From: Candidatus Saccharimonadota bacterium
GTDB lineage: Bacteria; Patescibacteriota; Saccharimonadia; Saccharimonadales; JACDFO01
Direction of reading: 5' to 3'
Assembly: GCA_013815785.1 (NCBI GenBank)
Contig: JACDFO010000039.1
Location: 1 to 7,457 of the forward strand
Length of the DNA stretch: 7,457 nucleotides
The stretch's first letter is position 1, and every line of letters begins with the position of its first letter. This document shows, in pieces, positions 1 through 4,811 of the stretch. Both the position numbers and the translations under genes were made by a program. A model generated the notes under the pieces. It was given only the letters and a program-made list of their open reading frames with translations, was not told where the DNA came from and did not search any database.

Positions 1-316
1 GCTCATCACTGTTAATCAGGAAGAAGCAACCGTTGCATTTGCCGGTAAAATTGTTGAGCTGGCAAAAACGTATGGGATTCGCGCTACTGTAGACAATAGC
101 AATGAATCTGTTGGCAAGAAAATCCGGGCCGCCGAAGTTTGGAAAGTTCCCTACAGCCTAGTAATTGGTGAAAAAGAAATTGAATCTGGCATGGTAACAC
201 CGCGTATCCGAAGCGATATTGCCGTTGAGGGCGAACACGCAGCTCACGAGGTCGAAAATTTCCTTCGAACTGTAGCCAACGAAGCCAAGTCTCGAATAAC
301 TAAATCTTCGTTGTAA
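1..316 (+). CDS. thrS: Threonyl-tRNA synthetase, C-terminal fragment
   Basis: This is the end of a gene that enters from the left edge. The frame opens at base 2 and runs 104 codons to TAA at 314-316. The residues form a class II anticodon-binding (HGTP) domain. The stretch DNSNESVGKKIRAAE, followed by KVPYSLVIGEKE and a charged MVTPRIRSD segment, is typical of the ThrRS C-terminus, which recognises the tRNA-Thr anticodon. Catalytic motifs 1-3, the TGS and editing domains would lie upstream and cannot be checked. ProRS and HisRS share this fold, but the G-x-K-I-R-x-A spacing and the IGEKE strand fit ThrRS best. The enzyme charges tRNA-Thr in the cytoplasm. No T-rich terminator follows; a foldable element (317-420) begins at the stop codon. 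Confidence 0.88.
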   Translation, partial: LITVNQEEATVAFAGKIVELAKTYGIRATVDNSNESVGKKIRAAEVWKVPYSLVIGEKEIESGMVTPRIRSDIAVEGEHAAHEVENFLRTVANEAKSRITKSSL

Positions 317-420
317 CACCTGAGTCCCGAAAACCCCACAAAAACACTCGGTCATTTGCAAGTGGCAAATAACCTGTCAAAAATTTCCAGTGTTTGCTTA
401 GAGGTTTTGAGACTTAGGTC
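317..420. repeat. 104-bp imperfect inverted-repeat element after thrS
   Basis: The interval can fold into one long interrupted stem. Positions 318-326 (ACCTGAGTC) pair with 411-419 (GACTTAGGT) with one G-U in the plus-strand RNA. Positions 330-335 pair with 403-408, 342-348 (AAACACT) with 389-395 (AGTGTTT), and an apical hairpin joins 350-359 to 365-374 with one mismatch. The element is flanked exactly by GTAA at 313-316 and 421-424; the left copy contains the thrS stop codon. There is no T-run, so it is not an ordinary intrinsic terminator. It could be a structured 3' end or small RNA, or a MITE-like insertion with a 4-bp target duplication. The G-U pair favours the plus strand weakly. Pairing was read by eye. 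Confidence 0.5.
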
Positions 421-457
421 GTAATTGCTTATGCATGCAACCTTTCTGTAGTTTCGT

Positions 458-463
458 TATAGT
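458..463 (+). promoter_or_regulatory. -10 box of the nucleotidase-ATL-miaA operon
   Basis: TATAGT ends 6 bp before the ATG at 470, the same distance that separates the rnpB -10 box from the rnpB 5' end. The predicted start of transcription is therefore the A of the start codon, giving a leaderless mRNA. No Shine-Dalgarno sequence precedes the ATG, and no good -35 hexamer is seen at the usual distance. Confidence 0.55.
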
Positions 464-469
464 GTATAT

Positions 470-1057
470 ATGAGTAAAGAAGTATTGGCTTGCGATGTCG
501 ATGAAGTGATTTTTCCATTATTGGATCACTTTTTAGAAGACTTCAATGCAACCAACGGTACAGATATTACTACAGGGCATTTTAAGACCTATGATTTTGA
601 TGGACCGCTTGGTTTGTCTGTAAGTGAAACCGTCGAAAAAATATATGATTTTCTACGTGCCGACCATTCCCATATTGAGCTACTGGAAGGAGTTGAAGAT
701 GCTACTGGGCGACTAAGTAGTAACTATGAGCTTGAAATAGTAACAGCACGTCATCCTGACTTTGAAGTATCTACATGGCGCTATCTTCAGGAGAAACTTC
801 CTAATCGTTTCAGGGGCATCAAGCTCATAGGTTATGCAGCTATCATGGAAAAACCGGTTACAAAAGCTGCGGTGTGCCTGGAACTGGGTGCGGTTGCGTT
901 GATTGATGATTCTGTCGGGCATTTGAATGAGTGCGTTGACGTTGGAGTTGAGGGAGTGCTTTTTGGTGATTACGCGTGGAATCAATCGGAGAAGCTCCAG
1001 CCAGAAATAACAAGATGTTTTAACTGGCCATCGGTGGCAGAGCACTTTAATGTCTGA
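470..1057 (+). CDS. HAD-family 5'-nucleotidase (NT5C-like)
   Basis: This 195-residue protein carries the four HAD motifs. Motif I is DVDEV at 9-13, with D9 as the expected nucleophile and D11 as the acid/base. Motif II is VTAR at 91-94, motif III a lysine near K132, and motif IV LIDD at 144-147, binding Mg. An alpha-helical cap insert follows motif I. The arrangement resembles the NT5C family of 5'(3')-deoxyribonucleotidases and related bacterial YqfW-type proteins. These remove phosphate from nucleoside monophosphates; the substrate here is inferred, not seen. All catalytic positions look intact. It is the first gene of an operon: its TGA overlaps the next gene's ATG by 8 bp. The start at 470 is supported by the -10 box 6 bp upstream and by motif I lying close to the N-terminus, as usual. 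Confidence 0.78.
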   Translation: MSKEVLACDVDEVIFPLLDHFLEDFNATNGTDITTGHFKTYDFDGPLGLSVSETVEKIYDFLRADHSHIELLEGVEDATGRLSSNYELEIVTARHPDFEVSTWRYLQEKLPNRFRGIKLIGYAAIMEKPVTKAAVCLELGAVALIDDSVGHLNECVDVGVEGVLFGDYAWNQSEKLQPEITRCFNWPSVAEHFNV

Positions 1058-1370
1058 AATTGAACAAGGTTTTGCAGTGAGGGTGCACGCATTGGTGGCA
1101 CAGATACCAGAGGGCAGGGTAATGACGTATGGACAGCTTGCGGCGCTAGCTGGGAGCCCGATGGCCGCCAGGATAGTAGGTGGTATTGCGCATTTTGGCG
1201 ACCCAGAGTTACCATGGCAAAGAGTTGTGAACAAACAGGGCGGCTTAGCAAGCGGCTACCCAGGGGGCAGGCAAGGTCATAAATTACATCTGCAGGCCGA
1301 AGGTGTAGTCGTAAGCGAAGATTATAAGGTAGATGCGAAGGAACTCCTGTGGTGGCCCGACCGCTCTTAG
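1050..1370 (+). CDS. Alkyltransferase-like protein (ATL), DNA-repair sensor
   Basis: This 106-residue protein matches the DNA-binding domain of O6-alkylguanine-DNA alkyltransferase. It shows the helix-turn-helix start RVMTYGQLA (residues 23-31) with the nucleotide-flipping Tyr27, and the arginine finger region AARIVG with R41. The catalytic PCHRV of true MGMT reads PWQRV at 55-59, so Trp56 replaces the methyl-accepting Cys. That Cys-to-Trp swap defines the ATL family (YbaZ, Atl1), which binds O6-alkylguanine without repairing it and directs it to nucleotide excision repair. Gln57 in place of the usual His is a smaller deviation. The ATG lies inside the nucleotidase 3' end with no clear Shine-Dalgarno, so translation is probably coupled. 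Its own 3' end overlaps miaA by 22 bp. Confidence 0.85.
   Translation: MSEIEQGFAVRVHALVAQIPEGRVMTYGQLAALAGSPMAARIVGGIAHFGDPELPWQRVVNKQGGLASGYPGGRQGHKLHLQAEGVVVSEDYKVDAKELLWWPDRS
1338..1342 (+). promoter_or_regulatory. Shine-Dalgarno site of miaA
   Basis: AAGGA lies 6 bp before GTG 1349 and 9 bp before the next in-frame GTG at 1352. It supports a GTG start for miaA inside the ATL gene; which of the two tandem GTG codons is used cannot be decided. Confidence 0.5.
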
Positions 1371-2122
1371 TTATCATCGGTCCAACGGCGAGTGGTAAGA
1401 GCGCGCTAGCCATGGAGCTGGCAATAAAGCTGGATGGCGAAATTATCTGTGCAGATTCGCGGACAGTGTATAAGGGAATGAACATCGGGACCGCTAAACC
1501 AAGCAACAATGACCAAAAACGAGTCCCTCATCACCTACTAGATGTAGTTGAGCCAGACCAAGATTTTACAGTAGCTGATTTTAAGAGGTTGGCAGTAGAG
1601 TCAATAGAAGATATATCTAGGCGCGGTAAGCTACCTATTATGGTAGGAGGTAGCGGCTTATATATAGATGCAGTTTTATACGATTATAAATTTTCTGTAG
1701 TGGGCGCAGCGCGGGACGAACAAAATTCCCGCCATTTGAGTAAAGCCGAGCCAAGTAAGCGGAGCAAACTAAGACCATATACACTGGTTATAGGCCTTGA
1801 AGTCGCTAGGGATACACTGAAAGAGCGAATTTCTGATCGTGTCGAGCAGATGGTGGCAGCCGGTTTTATAGAGGAAACAAGGCAGCTACAGGCAGATTAC
1901 CCAATTAGCAAGGCCCTGCTTTCGACCAGCTATAAAGCCTTTTTAGAGTACATAAATGGCCGAGTCATCTTAGAAGAAGCAAAAGCTTTGTTCATTAGAA
2001 ATGATTGTCAGCTGGCTAAACGACAGATGACTTGGTTTAAGCGTAATCCTAGTATTCATTGGCTGAAACGCCCCAGTAGGTATGTTGAAGAAACAACAAC
2101 CTTACTGAACAAATTACAGTAG
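1349..2122 (+). CDS. miaA: tRNA dimethylallyltransferase MiaA, shortened form
   Basis: MiaA transfers dimethylallyl from DMAPP to N6 of A37 in tRNAs that read UNN codons. Visible features are the P-loop GPTASGKS (11-18), DSRTVYKGMNIGTAKP (36-51), which resembles the DSxQxYxxMxIGTAKP signature, the GGSGLYIDAVLY loop (100-111), and the C-terminal AKRQMTWFKRN (223-233). The protein has 257 residues against roughly 300-316 in E. coli and Bacillus. The shortfall lies just after residue 115: the usual DPxxAxxIHPND region is absent or reduced to EQNSRHL (124-130). Other deviations are DSRT for DSxQ and SYKAF for GYKEF. The frame is continuous, so this is a compact or relaxed enzyme rather than a visible frameshift. 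It is the third gene of the operon, with a GTG start and a 31-bp gap to the next gene, which has its own promoter. Confidence 0.85.
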   Translation: MVARPLLVIIGPTASGKSALAMELAIKLDGEIICADSRTVYKGMNIGTAKPSNNDQKRVPHHLLDVVEPDQDFTVADFKRLAVESIEDISRRGKLPIMVGGSGLYIDAVLYDYKFSVVGAARDEQNSRHLSKAEPSKRSKLRPYTLVIGLEVARDTLKERISDRVEQMVAAGFIEETRQLQADYPISKALLSTSYKAFLEYINGRVILEEAKALFIRNDCQLAKRQMTWFKRNPSIHWLKRPSRYVEETTTLLNKLQ

Positions 2123-2138
2123 TAAGTGTGCACATTTC

Positions 2139-2147
2139 TGTTACAAT
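2139..2147 (+). promoter_or_regulatory. Extended -10 promoter of the wHTH-MBL operon
   Basis: TGTTACAAT is an extended -10 (TGN then TACAAT at 2142-2147). The hexamer ends 6 bp before the ATG at 2154, so the transcript probably starts at the start codon. There is no Shine-Dalgarno site. It lies in the 31-bp gap after miaA, separating the two transcription units, although read-through is possible because no terminator is seen. Confidence 0.55.
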
Positions 2148-2153
2148 GAACAC

Positions 2154-2783
2154 ATGATTGAACAACTCTTTGGGAGTAAAACTCGTGTGAAATTACTGCA
2201 ATTGTTTTTAAGCAATCCGAATCGCTCTTTCTATGTGCGTGAAATAACTCGCAAAATTGACGAACAAATAAACTCAGTTCGTCGGGAACTTGCAAACTTA
2301 CTTAGCATTGGCATCATTTCTTCCGAAACCAACAACAACCGTCTCTATTATGAAGTAAGTCAAACATACGAGTATTACGCTGCTCTTAGTGCGATATTTG
2401 GCCAAGGAGTCATGCCATCCGTCGAAGAGGGTGTTAAGAAAGAAACTGCCGATCACTCGCTAAAGGGTATTGGCAATGTTGAGCTAGCTATACTAACTGG
2501 TCAATTTACTAGAGACGAAACTAGCGGTGTCGACTTCTTGATAGTAGGTGATGTAAACCCAACTCAACTTTCTAAGCACGTAGCAGAAATGGAATCCGTC
2601 GAGGGCAAAGAAATCCGATATGTGGTTATGGCTCCACACGAATTTAAATACCGCAAGCAAGTGAATGACCGCTTCTTAGGTATGGTGCTTGAATCAAAGA
2701 TGCAAGTCTTAGTAGACAAGCATAAAATGTTTAGTCCTAAGAGCGAAAAAAAAGTTAAATCAGAAACCCCAGAAGAGGAGTAG
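2154..2783 (+). CDS. Winged-helix protein with degenerate nucleotidyltransferase domain
   Basis: The 209-residue protein has two parts. Residues 1-70 look like a winged helix: FGSKTRVKLLQLFLSNP, then a recognition-helix segment, then the wing NNRLYYEV. Residues about 108-165 resemble the minimal nucleotidyltransferase (MNT, Pol-beta superfamily) fold. The canonical GS..(SD)xDxLxVxG pattern is eroded: the GS is G116-Q117 and the DxD is G125-V126-D127, followed by FLIVG. One of the metal-binding acidic residues is therefore missing, which suggests loss of catalysis. The C-terminal tail is charged (KSEKKVKSETPEEE). A DNA-binding regulator with a sensor or scaffold MNT domain is the likeliest reading; the target is unknown. 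It is the first gene of a two-gene operon, 6 bp before an MBL-fold gene. Confidence 0.65.
   Translation: MIEQLFGSKTRVKLLQLFLSNPNRSFYVREITRKIDEQINSVRRELANLLSIGIISSETNNNRLYYEVSQTYEYYAALSAIFGQGVMPSVEEGVKKETADHSLKGIGNVELAILTGQFTRDETSGVDFLIVGDVNPTQLSKHVAEMESVEGKEIRYVVMAPHEFKYRKQVNDRFLGMVLESKMQVLVDKHKMFSPKSEKKVKSETPEEE
2775..2780 (+). promoter_or_regulatory. Shine-Dalgarno site of the MBL-fold gene
   Basis: GAGGAG ends 9 bp before the ATG at 2790 and sits over the last codons of the upstream gene. It contrasts with the first genes of the local operons, which have no such site. Confidence 0.6.
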
Positions 2784-2789
2784 AGAATC

Positions 2790-3413
2790 ATGGAGTTAAC
2801 ATATTATGGTGCTAATTGTGTGCGTATCGTAACTAAGAAGGCAGCAATCACGATTGATGATAATTTGTCTGAAGTAGGTTTAAAGTCGATTACAAAACCT
2901 GGCGACATAGCCTTGTTCACTGGCGCGCACAAGGATCCTATAGCTGACGTAAAACTTTTTATAGATTTGCCAGGCGAATACGAAGTGTCCGACACGTCTA
3001 TACAGGGTATTGCAGCTCGTGCACATCTAGACGAAAGTGGCCAAGCGGCTACAATTTTCAAGGTTATCGGTGACGATATTCGCGTGGTTGCTCTTGGACA
3101 TATTTATCCGGAACTAAACGATTCGCAGCTAGAGGCAATAGGTATTGTTGATGTACTCATCATTCCTGTCGGGGGTAATGGGTATACGCTTGATGCAATC
3201 GGCGCGGCCAAGATAATCAAAAAAATTGAACCGAAACTAATTATCCCAACTCATTACGATGATAACGCAGTCAAATACGAGGTGCCACAGTCTCCGTTGG
3301 ACGAGGTCATCAAAGTATTAGCGATAGAACCTAAAGAAGCAGAAGCTAAGATAAAGCTCAAAAGCGGCGAGCTGGGTGAGATTACTCAGCTACAAATTCT
3401 CGAACGCCAATAA
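2790..3413 (+). CDS. Metallo-beta-lactamase-fold protein, degenerate metal site
   Basis: The 207-residue sequence follows the small Zn-dependent hydrolase type of MBL proteins (UlaG-like, Lactamase_B_3). It opens with MELTYYGANCVRI, where family members usually read MxLTxLGHSCFxI. It continues with PGEYEV (61-66), VVALGHI (99-105), a DVLIIPVGGNGYTLD strand-loop (121-135) and IIPTHYD (151-157). The metal-binding THxHxDH motif is broken: the aligned residues are T44-G-A-H47-K-D49-P, so the first and third histidines are lost, and the usual N-terminal GHSC is GANC. H104 and H155 remain. Hydrolase activity is therefore doubtful; a binding or structural role is possible. It is co-transcribed with the upstream winged-helix gene, with a good Shine-Dalgarno site, and ends 17 bp before a strong terminator. 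Confidence 0.7.
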   Translation: MELTYYGANCVRIVTKKAAITIDDNLSEVGLKSITKPGDIALFTGAHKDPIADVKLFIDLPGEYEVSDTSIQGIAARAHLDESGQAATIFKVIGDDIRVVALGHIYPELNDSQLEAIGIVDVLIIPVGGNGYTLDAIGAAKIIKKIEPKLIIPTHYDDNAVKYEVPQSPLDEVIKVLAIEPKEAEAKIKLKSGELGEITQLQILERQ

Positions 3414-3430
3414 TAAAAAGTATTGGTATT

Positions 3431-3456
3431 TAAAAAAGCCCCGCGGGGCTTTTTTA
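3431..3456. terminator. 26-bp palindromic bidirectional terminator
   Basis: A perfect palindrome, TAAAAAAGCCCCG with its complement, is centred between 3443 and 3444. It has a GC-rich core flanked by an A-run and a T-run, so it can end transcription both ways: from the MBL-fold gene (plus) and from rpmB (minus). The rpmB TAA stop at 3454-3456 is the outermost triplet of the palindrome. Confidence 0.9.
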
Positions 3457-3672
3457 TTTTTCGGCGACTAATGCCGGAGCTGGGTTTAGCAAACCCTTCT
3501 TTTTGAGGGTACGTATAGCTTGGGTGCTGATTTTCATTCTGACTTTTCGACCATCAACGATAATGGTTTTGGTCTGAAGATTTGGCTTCCAAACTTTTTT
3601 GGTATGGCGCTGCGAAAAGCTGACATTGCTGCCGTACTGTTTGCCTTTGCCGGTGAGTTCACATTTCTGCAT
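3454..3672 (-). CDS. rpmB: Large-subunit ribosomal protein bL28
   Basis: The 72-residue basic protein is full length for bL28. It starts MQKCELTGKG, the conserved N-terminus with the Cys and the TGK turn. It continues with SFSQRHTKKVWKPNLQT (19-35), which is the conserved NxS..xxTxRxWxPNLQ region, then the VDGRKVRMKISTQAIRTLKKKGL segment (40-62) seen in the family. It binds 23S rRNA near the E site of the 50S subunit. The start is fixed by an AAGGG site 6 bp upstream and by a leader of about 32 nt from a good promoter. The gene stands alone, converging on the MBL-fold gene and diverging from the M50 protease. It is the one local protein gene with both a clear -35/-10 pair and a conventional leader. 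Confidence 0.95.
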   Translation of the reverse strand: MQKCELTGKGKQYGSNVSFSQRHTKKVWKPNLQTKTIIVDGRKVRMKISTQAIRTLKKKGLLNPAPALVAEK

Positions 3673-3678
3673 GGTTAT

Positions 3679-3683
3679 CCCTT
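3679..3683 (-). promoter_or_regulatory. Shine-Dalgarno site of rpmB
   Basis: On the minus strand AAGGG precedes the ATG by 6 bp, a standard ribosome-binding arrangement. Confidence 0.65.
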
Positions 3684-3702
3684 AAAAATAATGTTCTGAT
3701 AC

Positions 3703-3732
3703 AAGGGGTTATTCTACAGGAGTTGACCCCTT
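3703..3732. repeat. Inverted repeat around the rpmB -10 box
   Basis: AAGGGGT at 3703-3709 and ACCCCTT at 3726-3732 form a 7-bp inverted repeat with a 16-bp spacer that contains the rpmB -10 box (3711-3716). A second inverted repeat, GTTGAC (3722-3727) and GTCAAC (3735-3740), overlaps the -35 box. Both could be halves of an operator; no partner protein is evident. Confidence 0.4.
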
Positions 3733-3739
3733 AAGTCAA
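3711..3739 (-). promoter_or_regulatory. rpmB promoter (-35 TTGACT, -10 TAGAAT)
   Basis: On the minus strand TTGACT (3734-3739) is followed after exactly 17 bp by TAGAAT (3711-3716). This is the best-formed sigma70-type promoter in the window. Transcription should start near 3704 and give a leader of about 32 nt. Confidence 0.75.
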
Positions 3740-3764
3740 CGCTCATTAAAGTTAAAAATTTGTG

Positions 3765-3770
3765 TATACT
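3765..3770 (+). promoter_or_regulatory. -10 box of the M50 protease gene
   Basis: TATACT ends 8 bp before the ATG at 3779, again suggesting a leaderless or nearly leaderless transcript. GGAG at 3774-3777 is only 1 bp from the ATG, too close to act as a Shine-Dalgarno site. No convincing -35 is seen. Confidence 0.5.
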
Positions 3771-3778
3771 AATGGAGC

Positions 3779-4402
3779 ATGTTTGAGGCAGCAAATCTTA
3801 TCTATATTATTCCCGCTATCTTTCTTTCGATGGCGGTTCATGAAGCTATGCACGCCTTTACTGCACACTGGTTAGGGGACAGTACTGCGAGTGACTTGGG
3901 CCGAATTACACTTAACCCGTTAGCTCATATTGATATATACACCACGCTGCTTCTGCCTGTGGTCCTGATACTCCTTGGCTTTCCTCCGATCTTTGCAGCT
4001 AAGCCCGTACCTTTTAACCCGGATCGGGTCAAATATGATGAGTTTGGTGCGGCTTTAGTGGGCATATCCGGCCCCTTAACAAATCTAGTGTTGGCGGCGG
4101 TTTCTGCACTATTCTTGCGAGTGTTAGTTTTACCAGAGGTGGCCTTTACTGCACTGGCAGTATTTTGTGCGATTAACGTGGCTTTCTTTGTATTTAATAT
4201 GATTCCATTTCCGCCACTAGACGGATCGCGGTTGCTGTATGCATTTGCTCCAGAACCAATGCAGCGGGTCATGTATCAGATAGAGTCGATGGGCTTCACG
4301 GCTATTATATTATTCTTTGTGATATTAGTGCCTGTAATTGGTCCGTTTTTGTCATTCGCTAATAACGGTATACTGAAGTTCTTGCTAGGCCCAGTTTTCT
4401 AA
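3779..4402 (+). CDS. Site-2-type M50 membrane zinc metalloprotease
   Basis: The 207-residue protein is strongly hydrophobic, with about four to five membrane segments (roughly 6-20, 52-72, 92-118, 122-143 and 172-195). The zinc motif HExxH is HEAMH at 21-25, inside the first segment, followed by GDSTASDLGRITLNPLAHID (34-52), a signature of the small M50 group. The third zinc ligand is D148 in NMIPFPPLDG (140-149). All expected catalytic residues are present. There is no PDZ domain, so it belongs to the small YwhC/S2P-like group rather than RseP. Such proteases cut substrates within the membrane; the substrate here is unknown. It has its own promoter, is transcribed divergently from rpmB over a 106-bp gap, and is followed after 9 bp by the promoter of a structured RNA. 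No terminator is seen between them. Confidence 0.9.
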   Translation: MFEAANLIYIIPAIFLSMAVHEAMHAFTAHWLGDSTASDLGRITLNPLAHIDIYTTLLLPVVLILLGFPPIFAAKPVPFNPDRVKYDEFGAALVGISGPLTNLVLAAVSALFLRVLVLPEVAFTALAVFCAINVAFFVFNMIPFPPLDGSRLLYAFAPEPMQRVMYQIESMGFTAIILFFVILVPVIGPFLSFANNGILKFLLGPVF

Positions 4403-4411
4403 AAATTGAGA

Positions 4412-4417
4412 TATAAT
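4412..4417 (+). promoter_or_regulatory. -10 box of the structured RNA
   Basis: A consensus TATAAT lies 9 bp after the protease stop codon. It ends 6 bp before 4424, the first base of the RNA's closing helix. The same 6-bp distance is found at rnpB. No clear -35 hexamer is seen. Confidence 0.6.
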
Positions 4418-4423
4418 GGATAG

Positions 4424-4707
4424 TAGGCTGGGGCCGATTAAATGATTAGCTTTCGCAAGTGCCATTTATGGCACTACTAAAATCAGCTTGCTGGTTTTAG
4501 TGTACGGCAAAGCCGTGCGAGGCAACATTGAGGCGGTATTGCCGACGAAATGATAATCTGAATACTTATCATTCGGGATTCCAATATTCGACAGCACTGT
4601 GGTGCTGGCGTGCGGAGGCCCACCTGAGATTAATATCCCAGGTTGTCATGTCGGCACCTAGCTTATAATTGTATTCCGACTTCCGTTAAAACGACGGAAG
4701 TCGTTTT
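4424..4707 (+). ncRNA. Unassigned structured RNA, about 240-280 nt
   Basis: This protein-free interval has the marks of an independent RNA gene: its own TATAAT, a dense set of helices and an intrinsic terminator. The closing helix pairs TAGG (4424-4427) with CCTA (4657-4660) and GCCGA (4433-4437) with TCGGC (4651-4655). Inside are 4458-4465/4468-4475 (8 bp), 4476-4487/4490-4501 (12 bp with one U-G), 4504-4508/4512-4516, 4521-4525/4539-4543, 4549-4556/4566-4573 (8 bp), 4592-4597/4602-4607 and 4622-4630/4635-4643. The mature RNA may end near 4660. It lacks the SRP GGAAG tetraloop region, the tmRNA T-arm and CCA end, and RNase P core motifs. Its branched shape does not look like classic 6S RNA, although a divergent 6S remains possible. 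Function unknown. Helices were paired by eye. Confidence 0.6.
4677..4707 (+). terminator. Terminator of the structured RNA
   Basis: CGACTTCCGT (4677-4686) pairs perfectly with ACGGAAGTCG (4694-4703) over a 7-nt loop and is followed by TTTT. The orientation fits the RNA at 4424 onward. Confidence 0.75.
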
Positions 4708-4738
4708 ACTTCCAGTCTCCAACAATTCTTGCGCTTTA

Positions 4739-4766
4739 CCCCATCGAGAATCCTCTCTCGATGGGG
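4739..4766. repeat. 11-bp perfect hairpin between convergent terminators
   Basis: CCCCATCGAGA (4739-4749) pairs with TCTCGATGGGG (4756-4766) over a 6-nt loop. There is no T-run on either side, so by itself it is not an intrinsic terminator. It resembles the neighbouring palindrome in its GAGA/TCTC core. Function unknown; it may be an extra transcription barrier. Confidence 0.5.
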
Positions 4767-4770
4767 AACC

Positions 4771-4811
4771 CCATATAAAAAATCCGAGAGCCTCTCGGAT
4801 TTTTTATATGG
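4771..4811. terminator. 41-bp palindromic terminator after tRNA-Pro
   Basis: Twenty base pairs on each side of position 4791 are perfectly complementary: CCATAT, then an A-run, then ATCCGAGAG, and their mirror. The T-runs make it a terminator on both strands, mainly for the queA-tRNA-Pro unit on the minus strand. Its right edge (4809-4811) is also the encoded CCA of the tRNA. Confidence 0.85.

Noticed and set aside
158..361. Minus-strand 67-codon frame over the thrS end
   Set aside because: It lies antisense to clear ThrRS coding sequence, has no family features and no ribosome-binding site.
713..1509. Two long minus-strand frames of about 175 codons
   Set aside because: They are antisense to the well-recognised nucleotidase, ATL and MiaA genes, with no recognisable motifs.
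4424..4660. tmRNA, prompted by GGGG-C-GATT at 4430-4440 and by GGATTC...TCGAC near 4576
   Set aside because: The right-hand partner CGGCACC has no T-arm (GGTTCGA type) before it and no CCA after it, and I found no tag-peptide frame ending in a suitable stop.
4424..4660. SRP RNA or 6S RNA
   Set aside because: There is no GGAAG tetraloop with the flanking SRP internal loops. The many short side hairpins do not fit the single long stem with a central bubble of 6S, though a divergent 6S cannot be fully excluded.
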